Assembly (NCBI GenBank): GCA_963556495.2
Contig: OY747715.1
Location: 1,029,739-1,093,738, forward strand
From: Valencia hispanica
Lineage: Eukaryota > Chordata > Actinopteri > Cyprinodontiformes > Valenciidae
Direction: 5' to 3'
Length of the DNA stretch: 64,000 nucleotides
Shown: positions 45,814 through 57,757 of the stretch, one piece after another
How positions within the stretch are numbered: the stretch's first letter is position 1
Layout of the letters: each line of letters starts with the position of its first letter
Position numbers and translations under genes: made by a program
Notes under the pieces: generated by a model
What the model was told of the DNA's origin: nothing
What the model saw: only the letters and a program-made list of their open reading frames with translations
Databases searched by the model: none

Positions 45814-47607
45814 TTAAGGCATCTCTAGAAGCAGAACTAACTTGTGAACTGGTCTTACAACCACAGAGACTCTGTTAACACGTTCACCTTTTTTGTTCAG
45901 ATTTCTATCTGACAAAATAACTTTAACTCTTCTAACAAGTCCATCCTTGTCTGTCATAGTGTCTGAAACTCTTCCCAGTCGCCATGTTGATCTAGGCTGG
46001 ATGTCTTCTGAGTCTATCACAATATCACCCACTTTGATGTTTCTCTTAGGTGCATGCCAGCATTGTCTGAGCATTAGGCTATGAAGATACTCCTTCCTCC
46101 ACCGACTCCAGAACTGTTCAACCATGTACTGCACCTGACGCCATCTTTTCCTTCCATACAAATCCTCTCTTATGAAGTTGCCTGGAGGGGGTAGAGCAGC
46201 TGTGGCCTTTAAGGTGATGAGGTGATTAGGGGTAAGAGGCTCCAAACTGTTAGGATCATTCAAATTGTCTGTTGTGAGAGGACGGTTGTTCACAATGGCT
46301 GCAGCTTCATACAAGATGGTTCGCAGAGAAGCATCATTGAGACCACCCGGGGAAAGAGCAAAGGTGGCGTTGAGAACGTTTCTTACAGTTCTTATGTGTC
46401 GCTCCCACACTCCTCCAGCATGACTTGCATGAGGTGCATTGAAGATGAATTCAGACTGTTTTTCAGAAAGAAAAGCTGTCAGTCTTTCCGAATCAACTTC
46501 CCTTAGAGCAGCATGCAATTCATTTTTTGCACCCACAAAATTGGTGCCTTGGTCACAGTTAATTCGCTTTACAGAGCCTCTGAGTGCAATAAAGCAGCGC
46601 AGACCATTAATAAATGCGTCTGTGGATAGATCATCTACCATCTCCAAATAGATTGCACGAGAGCTAAAGCAAGTGAAGATCAGACCGTATCTCTTGTGTT
46701 GTTTTCGTCCGTTTTTTGTCAGGAAAGGTCCAAAACAGTCCATCCCACAGTTTGTGAAAGGAGGAGATGGTTCCATCCGTGTTGTAGGTAGATCACTCAT
46801 TCTCTGACCTTCCATTGGTCTCCTCAGCTTCCTGCAGAAAACACATTGGCGGATGTAGGAAGTGACACTCTGACTTAATCCTGGAATCCAAAATCCATTA
46901 GCTCGGATTTCATTCATAGTGAAGCCTTTGCCTTGATGTCTAACCTTTTCATGAAAATGACCGATGATTAATTTTGCTACATGATGACGTCCAGGAATAA
47001 CAGCCGGATGTTTGAATGAAGCAGCCATAGTTGAGCTGTTCAGTCTTCCTCCCACCTTGATTACAACCTCGCTGTCTAGAAAGGGATCCAGGTGATGTAG
47101 TTTGTGGTTGTGTGGAAGAGCATTTCCTTTGCACAGAGTTTTCATTTCTTCGGGATATGCTTGTTTTTGGAGATCTTTAATGATCATGATCTCTGCTTCT
47201 TGTCTTTCCTTTGCAGTGGAATGAGTATTGGATTTGTCATTTTGGAGTCTTCTTCTGATACGTGCAACAGCGCTGAGAGCCCGACTCCAAGAGGAAAACT
47301 TGATTAGACGGTCTGCAAGATAGAAGTGTGCAGCAGTGTTAGTATGTAATGTTTGTACCCTTTTAATTTCTGGGTCTCCGACAGGGAGATCCACTATTTC
47401 CTTTTCAGGGAAAAGGATTTCTTTTTCCCATAAAAAGGTAGGTCCTTTGAGCCATCTGGATGATAGCAACTCATTTACTGTTGCGCCTCTTGAGGCAATG
47501 TCTGCTGGGTTATCCATTGTGGAAACATAACCCCACTGCTTGGGATTTGTGATGTTTCTTATCTTCTGCACCCTGTTTGCCACGAAGGTGTGAACGTCTT
47601 GCTTCAT
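45814..47607 (-). pseudogene. BEL/Pao integrase region (597 aa open frame)
   Basis: Integrase would insert the DNA copy into the host genome. The frame begins mid-protein (TFVANRVQKIRNITNP, NPADIASRGA), directly continuing the previous frame after a one-base-type shift near 47595. A zinc-binding HHCC region is visible (HHVAKLIIGHFHEKVRHQG, then CVFCRK). The DDE catalytic core follows: Asp in CGMDCFGPF near residue 289, Asp in NCDQGTNFVGA near 351, and Glu in AGGVWERHIRT near 400. The C-terminal part has NRPLTTDNLNDPNSLEPLTP and the WRLGRVSDTM block, as in the DUF5641-type end of BEL/Pao integrases. All catalytic residues look intact; only the frame link upstream is broken. Confidence 0.92.
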
Positions 47608-50299
47608 TGTTTATATACCCTAACACAACCTTAGAGTCTGTCCAGAAGAATTCTTCAACCTTTTTACAAGGTAGCTCTTCTCTGAGCATGTCACTCACTG
47701 TCACAGAGACTGTGGCTGCGGTTAACTCTAGCCGTGGAATGGTTGTGATCTTTGTGGGAGAGACTCGAGATTTTCCGATGATAAAAGCACAGTGTATATT
47801 TCCCTTTTCACTTATGAGTCTTAAGTATGAACACTGTCCATATCCCATATCACTGGCGTCTGAGAAATGGTGGATTTCCCTTTTGACCACCTTCCCGAAT
47901 GATGCAGGTTTGTAGCACCTGGATATTTTCACCTGCTCCAGGTTAGTGAGATCTTCTTTCCATTGTTCCCACTGAGGTGTCAGATCTTGGGGCAGCGATT
48001 CATCCCAACTTGTTCCCTGTCTGCACATTTTTTGCAACATGGATTTTCCTTTAAGAAGGAATGGAGCTACAAATCCCAAGGGATCATAGATGGATGCGAC
48101 TGTAGATAACATTCCTCTTCGCGTGAAAGGCTGATTTTTCAGTGTAATGTTAAAAGTGAAGCAGTCCTTATCTATGCACCAGTGGATACCCAATGCTCGC
48201 TCTGTGTGTGTCTCACTTAAAGCCATGTTCCTTGATTCAATGTTTGGTGCACGTTCTGATGGTGGTATACTGTTCAGCACTGCAGTACAGTTTGACACAA
48301 ACTTGTGTAGTCGCAGGCCACCTTCAGCACATACTGCACGTGCCTCTTGGGCCAGCTGAATGCCCTTTTCTGCTGTTTCCACACTTGTGACTCCATCGTC
48401 CACATAGAAATCTCTGGCAATGAACTGTGCGCCTAGTGGGTAAGCCATACTGTTTTCTTTGGCAAGATTTTTTAAGCCATAGTTGGCACATCCGGGAGAA
48501 GACACAGCTCCAAAGAGATGCACAGCCATTCTGTATTCTTGAGGCTGTTTGTGCATGTCTCCATTTTTCCACCACAGGAAGCGGAGGTAAACACGATCAC
48601 TCTGTGATACTTGGAATTGATGGAACATCTTCTCAATGTCACACATCAAGGCGATTTCATGTTGTCGAAAGCATATAAGGACACCTGTGAGGTTGTTTAT
48701 CATATCTGGACCAGGGAGCAGATGCTCGTTCAGGCTGGTTCTCTTATGCTTGGCTGAGCAATCTAAAACAACCCGAAGCTTTTCTGGTTTCTTTGGGTGG
48801 TAAATACCATGATGTGGTATATACCATTTTTCACCAGTAGGTGCTTCCTTTACAACTTCTTCTGCCTCTCCTCTCTCTATAATATCTGACATGTATTTAA
48901 CATAATCTTCCCTGTATTTGTCATTTTTTGAGAGTTTTCGTTTGAGCTGGTCAAGCCGAATTTCTGCAAGCAGTCTGTTATCTGGCATGGATGGCCTCTT
49001 TTTAAAGGGCAATGGCATCTCATAGTGTCCTTGTTTATTTCTTTTTATTGATTCTTGAAGTTTCTTGAGAAAACTAAGATCATCCTGTGAAACAGTTTTA
49101 TCCTTTACAGCTGCTTCTTTAAAGTCACTCTCCAAAGCACAGATTGCATCAAAAGGGGTCATTGGTGGCATCTCTTTAATAGAGGCACGATGAGAGATGC
49201 TTTTAACTTTGTTTGTTTGATTGCAGGTTCCTGAAGTGCCCACTATGCTCCATCCTAAAACTGTTTGGACAGCATATGGTTCATCCTCCTTGCCTAAAAC
49301 CACTTGCCTGGGTGCCAACACTCTTGAACAGTTGTAGCCTAGCAATAAACCCACTTCGCAACTGAGAAGAGGAGGTTTGTCATCTCTGAGTTTTGTTAGA
49401 TGGCCCCATTGCTTAGCTGTGTCACAAGTTGGTATGTGTTCTGGGTTGGCAGGGATATGATCCTTTGTGTATGTAGGAGGAAGGTCAATGTGTGTGGCAG
49501 AATTGTAACCACGCACTCGGAGACCAATTACTCTACAGCTATGTATAATTGCATTTTCTCCAATCATTGTTGCTAACTTTAGTTTCACTGGGTAGCTTTC
49601 AACTTGTAGTTCCTCACTTAAGTCTTTCTCAATAAAAGCTGTGTCACTCTGAGTATCTAATAAGGCATAGACAAGTTTTTCTACCTGTGGGTTTGTTGTG
49701 GATGACACCCATACAGGAACGATCATTGAAGTAGCACATTGTCCTTCTCTAGCAACATTAAGTGCCATAGCATTCGTTGTCTCTGATATGCACCTTTGTG
49801 ATGTATTATGTCTACTCACTGGTCTTTCTGCAGCTTTGTCTTTGCTGTAGTTGTCATCATGGAGGCAGGTTGGATGCCTTTTTGAGCAGATTTCACAGGT
49901 GAGGCGCTGACGACATTCTCTCACACTATGATGTTGATTCAAACAGCCGTAACATAGTTTTTTGTCTTTCACAAATGTTCGTCTTTCCTCCATCTGCCTT
50001 TTCAGGAAGTCCGGACATTGATGTAGTCTATGTGAGTTTTGGCACAGCATACACTGGAGTCTGGCATTTGACCCTTTGTCATATTGCACAAAAGTCTTTG
50101 TACTTAAAACACTTGCCTTATTTCTTTTATAGTCACCTGAAATTCTTTTCTCACTGGATGGTTCAGAGGCACGAAGAGCATGGATGGAAGTAATAGGGTT
50201 GCAGGCTACTTCAGCTTCTTCCTGTAGAAATGCAGCAAATTCGCTTAGTTTTGAACTTCTTGACCATTCATTAGTGCCTTTGTAACTTGGCGGTTCCAC
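47510..50299 (-). pseudogene. BEL/Pao pol, protease, reverse transcriptase and RNase H (929 aa open frame)
   Basis: This frame continues from gag after a frameshift (FAAFLQEEAEVACNP near its start). Cys/His clusters CMLCQNSHRLHQC, CYGCLNQHHSVREC and CEICSKRHPTCLH lie at about residues 83-145. The aspartic protease motif LLDTQSDTAF is near residue 210. Reverse transcriptase runs from about 470 to 690, with RVVLDCSAKH, MCDIEKMFHQF, the LFGAVSSPGC block and the catalytic FYVDDGV near residue 630. A Pao-type RNase H region follows (PRLELTAATV, FFWTDSKVVLGYINNEAR, with the SDASDMGYG block before it). A frameshift near 47595 separates it from integrase. The last 20 or so residues are out-of-frame sequence. 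Confidence 0.92.
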
Positions 50300-51789
50300 C
50301 TGGCAGCTGCCCAGTCAGGTAGCTTTTGTGTCAGTTTTTGATTTTCTTCACAATCATTTAATATTTCAAGGCCGTTGACATGAGGGATCGCTGAATCGCA
50401 GGCACTTATGAAGTCAGCAAAACTTCTTAGTCCTTCCACATCTTTATTGTGTATTTTTGGCCAGTTTGTCAATTTCTCTCTGAAGGCTCTTTGGATCAAA
50501 AAAGCCTGTCCGTATCGTTGGTCTAGTTTTTTCCAGGCATCCTGATATGCTGCTTCATCATTTCTAAGGAACGTACCTTCTAAACATTTGAGAGCTGGGC
50601 CACTGACATACCTTTTCAGATAATACAGCTTGTCTGCTGGAGGAATTCCTCTTTGGCCGATTAGTGACATGAAGGATTTTTTCCATTCGATAAAGTGAAG
50701 AGGTTCTCCATCAAATACTGTTGGTTGTGGGGTGGGAAGCCTATTTAATGTTATGTTATCCTGCATGGCTTGAGTCAGTTCACTAACAGTTACTGGTGCA
50801 GATAACACTGCTGCGTGTGAAGAATGCACTGAAGACGTTTGAGGTGCAGGATTATGGTTCCCCTGATCATGCTGCATGTTGATCAGCAGTGGTTCCGTTT
50901 TATGTCTTATCTCTTTATCATAAGCTTGAAGTCTGGCTCGAGCTGATTCCATTTCCTTTTCAGCATGCAGGCTATCAAGTTCAGCCTTTAGTTTTTCGAG
51001 TTCTTTTCTCTGATGCTCTTCTAGAGCTTTTATGTTTTCCTTTTGCTTTCTCTCCTCTTGTACTATTCTGTATTCTGTTTCCTTTGCTGCCACCTCTGCA
51101 GCAACATCTGCTCGTTTGGATGTAGTATGGGAAGATGAAGAGCAGTATGAGATGTGAGACTGAGCAGCAGTAGAACCATAAATGGAGTATGCATAGTCTC
51201 TCTTTAATAACTCTCTAAGACGATGTTGCTCATATTCAGCTTCAAAATCTCCATCTATGCCTGTTATTCTCCCATGAATGACTTTAATGATGTCTCGGGT
51301 AACAGCTTCACATGCGTCGATTTTTCTTCTTAAATCTGGTGGTGGTGTGACTTGATTTCTTATTTCAGTGTAAAGTTCTGTGACGTCATTTTTTCTTTTC
51401 TCTAAGTTGTCTGCAAGTGCTGACATATCCTCTTCTGTAATGTCTGCCTTTTATTCTTCTCTAGTCTTTCTGGCAATCCTTTTCCACTGTTCATATAAGC
51501 TGATCAGCCTTTTTTCTTTTTTGTCTAATTCTTCCTTTTGGTAGGAAATCATTTTTTCTGTCGGCGTTTTAGTACGTTCAGAACGACGTAGTTGCTCTGG
51601 GTGGGTTTCTGTTGCCCTTTCTGTGTGTTTAGCTGATTTGTCCAATTTCTTCTCTGTGCTTATATTTGTGCCTTCAATGAGTGGTTTCTCACTGTGTTTT
51701 TCCATTTGTGGACTAGCAAAATGTTCTTCAATGTTTTCAGTACTCACAGAAGAACTGGATGAATCTTGTGATCTTTTACAGTCCGCCAT
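50245..51789 (-). pseudogene. BEL/Pao gag region
   Basis: The gag part would form the particle core. It starts at MADCKRSQDSSSSS (51789) with a Ser-rich, then charged region. A single in-frame TAA at 51451-51453 interrupts it, after which the same frame continues through ADNLEKRKNDVTELY and a long Glu/Lys/Ala-rich coiled-coil stretch (about 51100-50900). It then enters the DUF1759-like block PTVFDGEPLHFIEWKKSF, KLYYLKRYVSGPALKCL and RAFREKLTNWPKI. The frame closes at 50245, while the homologous continuation is found in the next frame from 50299. BEL/Pao elements normally have one gag-pol frame, so both the stop and the shift are damage. Confidence 0.88.
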
Positions 51790-51900
51790 GGTTTTCCATT
51801 AGAGCAATCTCGGCCCTCTGCTGTCTGTTCTTTGTAACTGCACGATGAAGTTCAGAAACCTCGTGGTGAAACGCCGTGATGGTTGGCATCAAGCTCTTAC
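51790..51900 (-). other. BEL/Pao 5' leader
   Basis: The short untranslated stretch between the 5' LTR and the gag start. It should contain the primer-binding site, but no clear 3'-tRNA complement was recognised. Confidence 0.6.
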
Positions 51901-52353
51901 TGTAGCTCCCAGTCAGACAAAGATGAGCCTTACTGATGGTTTTAGCGGTATGATTTTATTTGAACCTTGTCCTTTTGTATTCCAACTTCAACCAACGTAA
52001 GAGCTGAATTAGCACACATGAAAGAAAATAACAAAGTGTCACTTTTCCATCTCTATAATTCCAAATTACAGCAAATTACACTAATAACAATCAAGAAGAC
52101 ACCCTTTCTAAAAACCATTAAACATTTGTTTACCTTGTTCCTCCTTTCTGACCAGTGCTAAACCTTTAAACCTTTTATTCCACTTTGATTTTGCTTGCAC
52201 CATGCTTCGTTTGTTATATACTTCCGTCCTGGTAACCATACGTGTGCTTCAAAATAAAATACCTTTGGTTTAAGCGGAAATTCCATAATAAAGCACTATA
52301 AGATGTAAACTATCCTTTTTAAATTGAACTGTTCTTGTTTAACAGCCATTACA
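51901..52353 (-). repeat. 5' LTR of the BEL/Pao element
   Basis: 453 bases, over 99% identical to the other LTR. It should carry the promoter and polyadenylation signals. A primer-binding site just inside it could not be assigned to a tRNA with confidence. Confidence 0.96.
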
Positions 52354-52371
52354 TAGATAATCGAGACAACA

Positions 52372-52572
52372 GATAGTATAGTATAGTATAGTATAGTATA
52401 GTATAGTATAGTATAGTATAGTATAGTATAGTATAGTATAGTATAGTAGAGTATAGTATAGTATGTAAGATATGATATGATATGATATGATATAGAACAG
52501 TATAGTATTATACAGTATAGCAAAGTACAGTATAATACAATATAGCATAGTACAGTACAGTATAGTATGGTG
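52372..52572. repeat. (AGTAT)n pentanucleotide satellite
   Basis: Nearly pure AGTAT units fill about 52373-52465 and grade into degenerate GATAT and AGTAC-type units. It starts about 20 bases after the BEL/Pao 5' LTR. Ile/Leu/Tyr-rich frames on the minus strand here are by-products. Confidence 0.95.
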
Positions 52573-52609
52573 CGCGAAGCGTAGAATCCTAAACAGTTTT
52601 GTGTTCCTT

Positions 52610-54535
52610 TGTGTCTAGTCAGCTAAATATAATTCATTTCTTCAAGATAAATGGACGTTATCTTAACAGAGCTGGACTGAGACTCTTGACTTCATATATT
52701 TTCTGTTATCTGAATAAACACTTGATAAAGCACCCGAGAGCTGACCTCGAAGCTCGGCCTGTGGATACTATCAAAGAACAAACACTTTCCCAGACACTTC
52801 CCAACTTAAGATTACATCATCACCAGCACAGACAAAAGCACAACCCTCAGAGACTGACAAAGCAGTGAGCAAAGATGTGCATAGCTCAGCAAAGAGTTCT
52901 TCAAGTATTTCCGATGTCATCAGACTCATCGACACCTAGTGACTCTCCGTTTAGTGATTTTATGATTAATTGAAATACATTTCTTACATACAGCTCCTTT
53001 AAAAACAGCAGTTATTAAACCACTGCTAAATAGAATATTCTGGACAACACGTTAATGCAGAACTACAGGCCAATCTCTAATCTTCCATTCATCAGTAAAA
53101 TTGTTGAAACAGCTGTTTCAGCAGTTAAATGGCTTCCTAACAATGACCAACCACTTTGATGTTTATCAGTCTGGTTTCCGTGGTAACCACAGCACTGAGA
53201 CTGTCCTAGTCAAAGTTTTCAATGACATCCACATAAATACAGACTGTGGTAGAACCACAGTGCTGGTTCTGTTGGACCTCATTGTTGATCATGATATATT
53301 ATTGGAACGACTGGAGAGCTGGGTCGGACTCTCTGGTACAGGACTTGGCTGGTTCGAGTCTTACCTAAAGAACAGGCACTTCTTTGGTTCAATAGGAAAC
53401 TTTTCATCAGAACGAACAGAAATCACACGTGAGGTGCCACAGGGCTCCATGCTGGTGCCCCTCTTATTTAATATCTACATGCTCCCACTAGCCCAGATTA
53501 AAACAACCAATAAGATTAGCTACCATAACTATGCAGATGATACTCAGCTCTACATTATGATGTCACCAGGTGACTTTGAACCCATCCAAAACCTAAGTAA
53601 ATGCATCAACAAAATAAATGGATGGATGTGTCATAACTTTCTCCAACTAAACAGAAACAAAACAGAAGTAATTACTTTTGGTCCTAAAGAGGAACGATCA
53701 ACACACAGCACACAGTTTCAGTTAATCCAGCTAGAAACTACTGATCAGGCCTGAAATCTAGGTGTAGTAATGGACTCAGACCTGAACCTCCAGGGTCACA
53801 TAAAGGTCAATAACAAGGTCAGCCTTCTATCACCTGAAGAACATTTCTAGGATTAAAGGACTGATGTCGCAACAGGACCTAGAAAAACTCATCCATGCGT
53901 TTATCTTTAGTCGGAATGATTACTGCAACAGCGTCTTCACAGGTCTGCCTAAAAAGTCAATCAGACAGCTGCAGCTGATCCAGAACGCTGCTGCTCGTGT
54001 TCCTCACTAGAACCAGGAAAGTAGAGCACATCACCCCAGTTCTAAAGTCCTGACACTGGCTCCCTGTAGCTCAGAGAATAGACTTCTAAATACTTTTACT
54101 AGTTTATAAATCATTACATGGCTTAGCACCAAAGTATGTTGAATATCTACTGTTACTATAGCAACCCCCCACCAGACCAATCAGGTCCTCTAACTCCAGT
54201 CGACTCAACATCCCTAGAATCAGAACCAAACATGGAGAAGCAGCTTTCAGTTTCTATGCTCCTCTAATCTGGAACAAACTTCCAGAAAACTGCAAAGCTG
54301 CTGAAACACTGAACTGCTTTAAATCACAACTAAAAACTGTTTAGAGCTGCCTTAGAGTCATGCTTTCATGTCATATGCTCTGTGTGTGCTTCTTGCTTTA
54401 TTGCTGTTTTTACTTTATATGCGTTGTCTGTGTTTTATTGCTATTTTTATTTTACCCTCTAATCATGTAAATCACCTTGAATCATCTTGTTGTTGAAAGT
54501 GTTGCTATACTAATGAAATTGCCTTGCCTAACTTA
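52610..54535 (+). mobile_element. L2-like LINE family B copy, internally deleted
   Basis: It begins with the ORF1 C-terminus (NGRYLNRAGLRLLTSYIF, as at 19890) and loses its endonuclease region between about 52975 and 52995. It continues with reverse transcriptase and ends with a 3' tail reading TCACCTTGAATCATCTTG and AAATTGCCTTGCC. A 3' copy of the same family lies at 62085-63105. Confidence 0.88.
52995..54345 (+). pseudogene. LINE family B reverse transcriptase pseudogene
   Basis: Reverse transcriptase motifs are present from LKTAVIKPLL near 53000. The longest open part is 53101-53754 (217 aa): [34 protein letters not shown] (a shortened form of the usual [12 protein letters not shown] block, with the first catalytic Asp region damaged), [30 protein letters not shown] and [19 protein letters not shown] at 53751-53753 ends it. 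A frame change near 53815 and a TAG near 54008 follow before the C-terminal LIWNKLPE-like end. The same TGA, frame change and TAG occur in the 62 kb copy. Confidence 0.85.
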
Positions 54536-54539
54536 ACCT

Positions 54540-54870
54540 AAGAAAACAACAGGTAGAAATGAATTTATCTCTAAGAACGGTACAAATACATTTCTGTTAA
54601 ATGGTAAGCTGTCCTTATCAGTGTCCTACTCAGACTAACATATTCCTAAATTAGCGCTACTGCTATTAGCTAAACACCTTCATAATCGTGAATAAAGTCG
54701 GTAATATACAGCTGACAGCCCTTCACCTGCTTGCTTGTAGACGTCGCTGTGCCTTTTTGAAATATCCGGTGGAAGTCATCTACGGTGATGCTCAGCATGT
54801 CTTTAAGACAATAGGTATAAAATGCCAGACTGTGTTGTGACAGTTCTGAGCCAGAAGTGATGAGTCTGGC
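54540..54870. other. Spacer between LINE fragments
   Basis: No gene or repeat was recognised. Confidence 0.4.
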
Positions 54871-54874
54871 TACC

Positions 54875-55345
54875 TATAAACCATATTGTTGGTGACTTCA
54901 ATATTTACATGGACAATCACAATAACCTTCTTTCTAGAGATTTCACTTCCTGTATGGAAAGTTTTAGATTCCAACAATACATCAACTTCACTATTCATTC
55001 TAAAGGTCATATTGTGGATTTGGTTTGCTGTTCTGGTGTCACCCCACTCACTGCAATGCTAATTTGTTTCCTCTTTCTGATCATATGTTTATTTATTTTG
55101 ATGTAAATGTAACAGCTTCCAAAACTTTTACTCCTCATGATACTGCATTTAGAAAAATCTATGTTATTAACCCTGACATTTTCTCATCTCCCATCTGTGA
55201 CCTTCCATCTATTTACAGGCCCTCGACCCCTGATCAACTTGTTTCTTTCTATGATGTTAATTTCTATAACCTTCTTAACACATTTGCTCCACCCAGACAC
55301 CCATCGGTCTTGTTTAGTTCCATGGTTTACCCTAAATCAGCGTCA
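54875..55345 (+). mobile_element. LINE endonuclease-domain fragment (L2-like)
   Basis: The reading VGDFNIYMDNHNNLLS, HSKGHIVDLVCCSGV and, after a frame change near 55070, a SDHMFIYFDVNVTAS block shows the last three endonuclease motifs (GDFN, LDLV, SDH). There is no reverse transcriptase. It may be a piece of the same family whose endonuclease is missing from the neighbouring copy at 52610. Confidence 0.75.
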
Positions 55346-55556
55346 TCTTCAGGCACACATTCAGACACTGGTGATGCTGCCCTGGGGGACACGGACAGAA
55401 GTGAGGCTGCTGAACGCTAGCGCCCCCCTCTGACCACCACCAGCAGGCAAGGTGGGTGGGGGGTTTTGCCTAAGGACACAACGACCGGGACGAAGAGAGG
55501 GGGGCTTCGAAGCAGGAACCCTCCGGTTACAAGACGAGCTCCTACTCATTTAAATC
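55346..55556 (+). repeat. Common fish interspersed repeat, second half
   Basis: CACACATTCAGACACTGGTG, CTGCCCTGGGGGACACGG, CTCTGACCACCACCAGCAGG and a GGAACCCTCCGGTTACAAGA end match the plan of the TGGTAAATGG-type repeat whose front half is at 35305. Confidence 0.55.
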
Positions 55557-56276
55557 ACCAACATTAAATCTCTAAAAAATGCCATTTTTCATCTCAATTA
55601 GCTTTTTATCGTGGTTTAAAAATAAGGTCAAATAATAAAGAATAAAACTAAATGATGCATTGATATATATTTTTTCCAAATATAGAAACTTTAGTTTTCA
55701 TTATGATAATGAGATAATTTTCTTATCTTACAAAAACACTGAAATATTTATAAAGGTAACGACTTGTTGCTGATATAAATAGAAATATTTGTTTTAAATT
55801 CTAAAACTTTTTTAAGCCTTTCTAATCATTAAAAGATGTTATATGGCAAATATGTTCATTTATACAAAAAAACTGTTGAAATTTGATTTATTTTAGTTAT
55901 GATTTTCACTCTGAGACTTTAATAATGTTTTTTAATCGAACTCTTTTATCCATCCATCATCTATAACCTGCAGGGTTGCAGGTTGCTGGTGCATATCTCA
56001 CTATGTGTAACTCATTTTGAAATTATCAAACCTCCTTTAGGTCAAAATAATGAAAGAAAACATTAAAATCTTTATTGTATAAAACTCTAAAAATGCTATA
56101 ATTCAGTGACTTTATATTATTACTTTAATTCCCTTAAATAATTAAAACTTATAAACAAATAAGCAAATGTATAAACCAACAATTAAATATATAATACATT
56201 AGATATAGCTTTATTTAAATAGCAGATTTAATTTACAATTTATTTGCTTCTATTTATTTATTTGAAAAAGATTTCA
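55557..56276. other. AT-rich intergenic DNA
   Basis: No gene was seen in this stretch. Confidence 0.45.
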
Positions 56277-56430
56277 GGCTGCACAGTGGCACACTTGGTA
56301 GCACTGCTGCCTTGCAGCAAGAAGGTCCTGGGTTTGAATCCCAGCCTGGGGTCCTTCTGCATGTTCTCCTTGTACATGCATGGGTTCTCTCCAGGTACTC
56401 CGGCTTCCTCCAACATCATCTAACAACAGT
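56277..56430 (+). mobile_element. tRNA-headed SINE-like repeat, plus strand
   Basis: The A-box-like TGGCACACTTGGTAGCACTG and B-box-like GGGTTTGAATCCCAG are 45 bases apart. The body matches the minus-strand copy at 9075-9362 (GGGTTCTCTCCAGGTACTCC, GGCTTCCTCC) and then stops, so this copy is truncated. Confidence 0.75.
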
Positions 56431-57535
56431 TTGTTCATTTCAGGCTGTTGTGCTTAAAAAGACTAAATTCTCTTTTTTCCATTTTCAGAGTCACCATTTA
56501 GATAATTATGAACAGGATGTTTTGAGTCTTTAATAGAATGGATAATACGTGTTTATCATATTCACGCCCAACAGGGAGGTTCTACAGATACATTGTGTGT
56601 TGAGAAGTTAGAGATTTGGGTTGTCAGTAAATTTGCAAATATCATTTATTTTTTATTTAATAAAGCAACTTGATCACAGAATCCTAAACTAGATCCTAAA
56701 CAGCATTTCCCTGGACTGTGGTGCCCTCTGCTGCTTACATGAGGTATGACAGTCAGATGTCTGAAACTTTTACCAGAGTTCATTCAGCAGCAGAAATACA
56801 ATAAACCTTGTGATAGTGAACATTTTTATACATCTCCATTTTTAAGACTTTAAATTAAAGCAGTTTTCTTTTAATTTTCCAGTCTTTTTTTACCCTCCTG
56901 CTTTGACCAACATCTGAAAGACCCATTTTAGCTTTTTGTTTTCATGAATGCAGGAGGCCTAAACCAGGTTCTGCTCTGCAGAAGAAGGTTCTGTAACATA
57001 TAAAATAGGTGAAATACATTTTTCATAAGAATGCAGCTTGATGTGAAGCTAAACTCTGGTTAAAATAAAGAAGGGGAGGCTGGATTTTATCCATGTCAAC
57101 CCTGCAGGTCAACTCAGGGAAAAATGAGACCCATATGGGTTCTAGATGTGTTCTGCAATTTAAACTGATTTCTTATTATCATTTAAAGACCCAGAAGGGG
57201 GTTCTTGGTTCTTGTTCTAGGGATGAATAGTGACTGTATCGAGGTACGCTAGACGTGTCTAATAGGCCAGAGTAACAGAGTCGGTGTTTGAAACAGTATT
57301 ATTAAACTCTGAGCTGAAGGTCGTTTGCTGCAGCTGCAGTCTGATAACTCTGGAAAGTAAAGAACTCATCACATATACAGAGACAGACTGTAAAGGATAT
57401 CCGACTTTCTCAGACTGTCCTAACTGATAATACACATGCATCAGTAAGCATTTGGAGTAGAAACAGGAGCAGACTGAGAGGTTAACTCATCAATCGGTGC
57501 CATTTCCTCCTCACAGCATCACAGAAAACATGTTT
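56431..57535. other. Intergenic DNA before the candidate host exon
   Basis: No gene was recognised. If the minus-strand exon at 57536 is real, its 3' untranslated region lies at the upper end of this stretch. Confidence 0.35.
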
Positions 57536-57757
57536 TCACTGCGTGGAAGAAGAAACGGATGAAACTGGCAACAGAGAGAAAGTTTCATGGACATCTTCCT
57601 CTTCAATAAGTGAAGATACAACGTTTTTAAACGGAACATTGTGAGGCGGACTGGTTTCACTGATACTGGTTCGTTTCTGTCCCTCATTGTCCGGCTGACC
57701 TGGATGCTCAGTTTCAGATGAAAGACTTTCATTCATCCCTGATTTGGGTCTGAGCGT
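57536..57757 (-). CDS. Candidate terminal exon of a host gene, 73 codons plus stop
   Basis: On the minus strand a strong acceptor (CTGTCATTCTTCTCTTCAG, ending at 57758) precedes an open frame that runs 222 bases to a TGA. The peptide is hydrophilic and Ser/Thr/Glu-rich, with HNVPFKNVVSSLIEEEDVHE and a tail LLPVSSVSSSTQ. That would suit a flexible C-terminal tail, for example of a membrane or signalling protein. I do not recognise the protein, and no upstream exon is secure; a possible small one lies near 57813-57843. An ATG at 57736 is in frame but need not be the start. It could also be a chance open frame. Confidence 0.4.
   Translation of the reverse strand, partial: TLRPKSGMNESLSSETEHPGQPDNEGQKRTSISETSPPHNVPFKNVVSSLIEEEDVHETFSLLPVSSVSSSTQ

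Larger units (their letters stand above)
45240..52353 (-). mobile_element. BEL/Pao LTR retrotransposon, 7.1 kb
   Basis: Two direct 453-bp repeats (45240-45692 and 51901-52353) bound a minus-strand gag-pol region. On the element's own strand the LTRs begin TGTAATGG and end AGCTACA, the TG...CA form. The domain order is gag (DUF1759-like), zinc knuckles, aspartic protease, reverse transcriptase, RNase H, integrase, which fits BEL/Pao. No envelope-like frame is present. The flanking five bases are GAGAT on the left and TAGAT on the right, a possible target duplication with one mismatch. Confidence 0.95.

Noticed and set aside
51850..51900. Primer-binding site for the BEL/Pao element
   Set aside because: No stretch next to the 5' LTR could be matched to a tRNA 3' end with confidence.
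52296..52548. Ile/Leu/Tyr-rich minus-strand open frames
   Set aside because: They arise from the AGTAT satellite, not from a gene.
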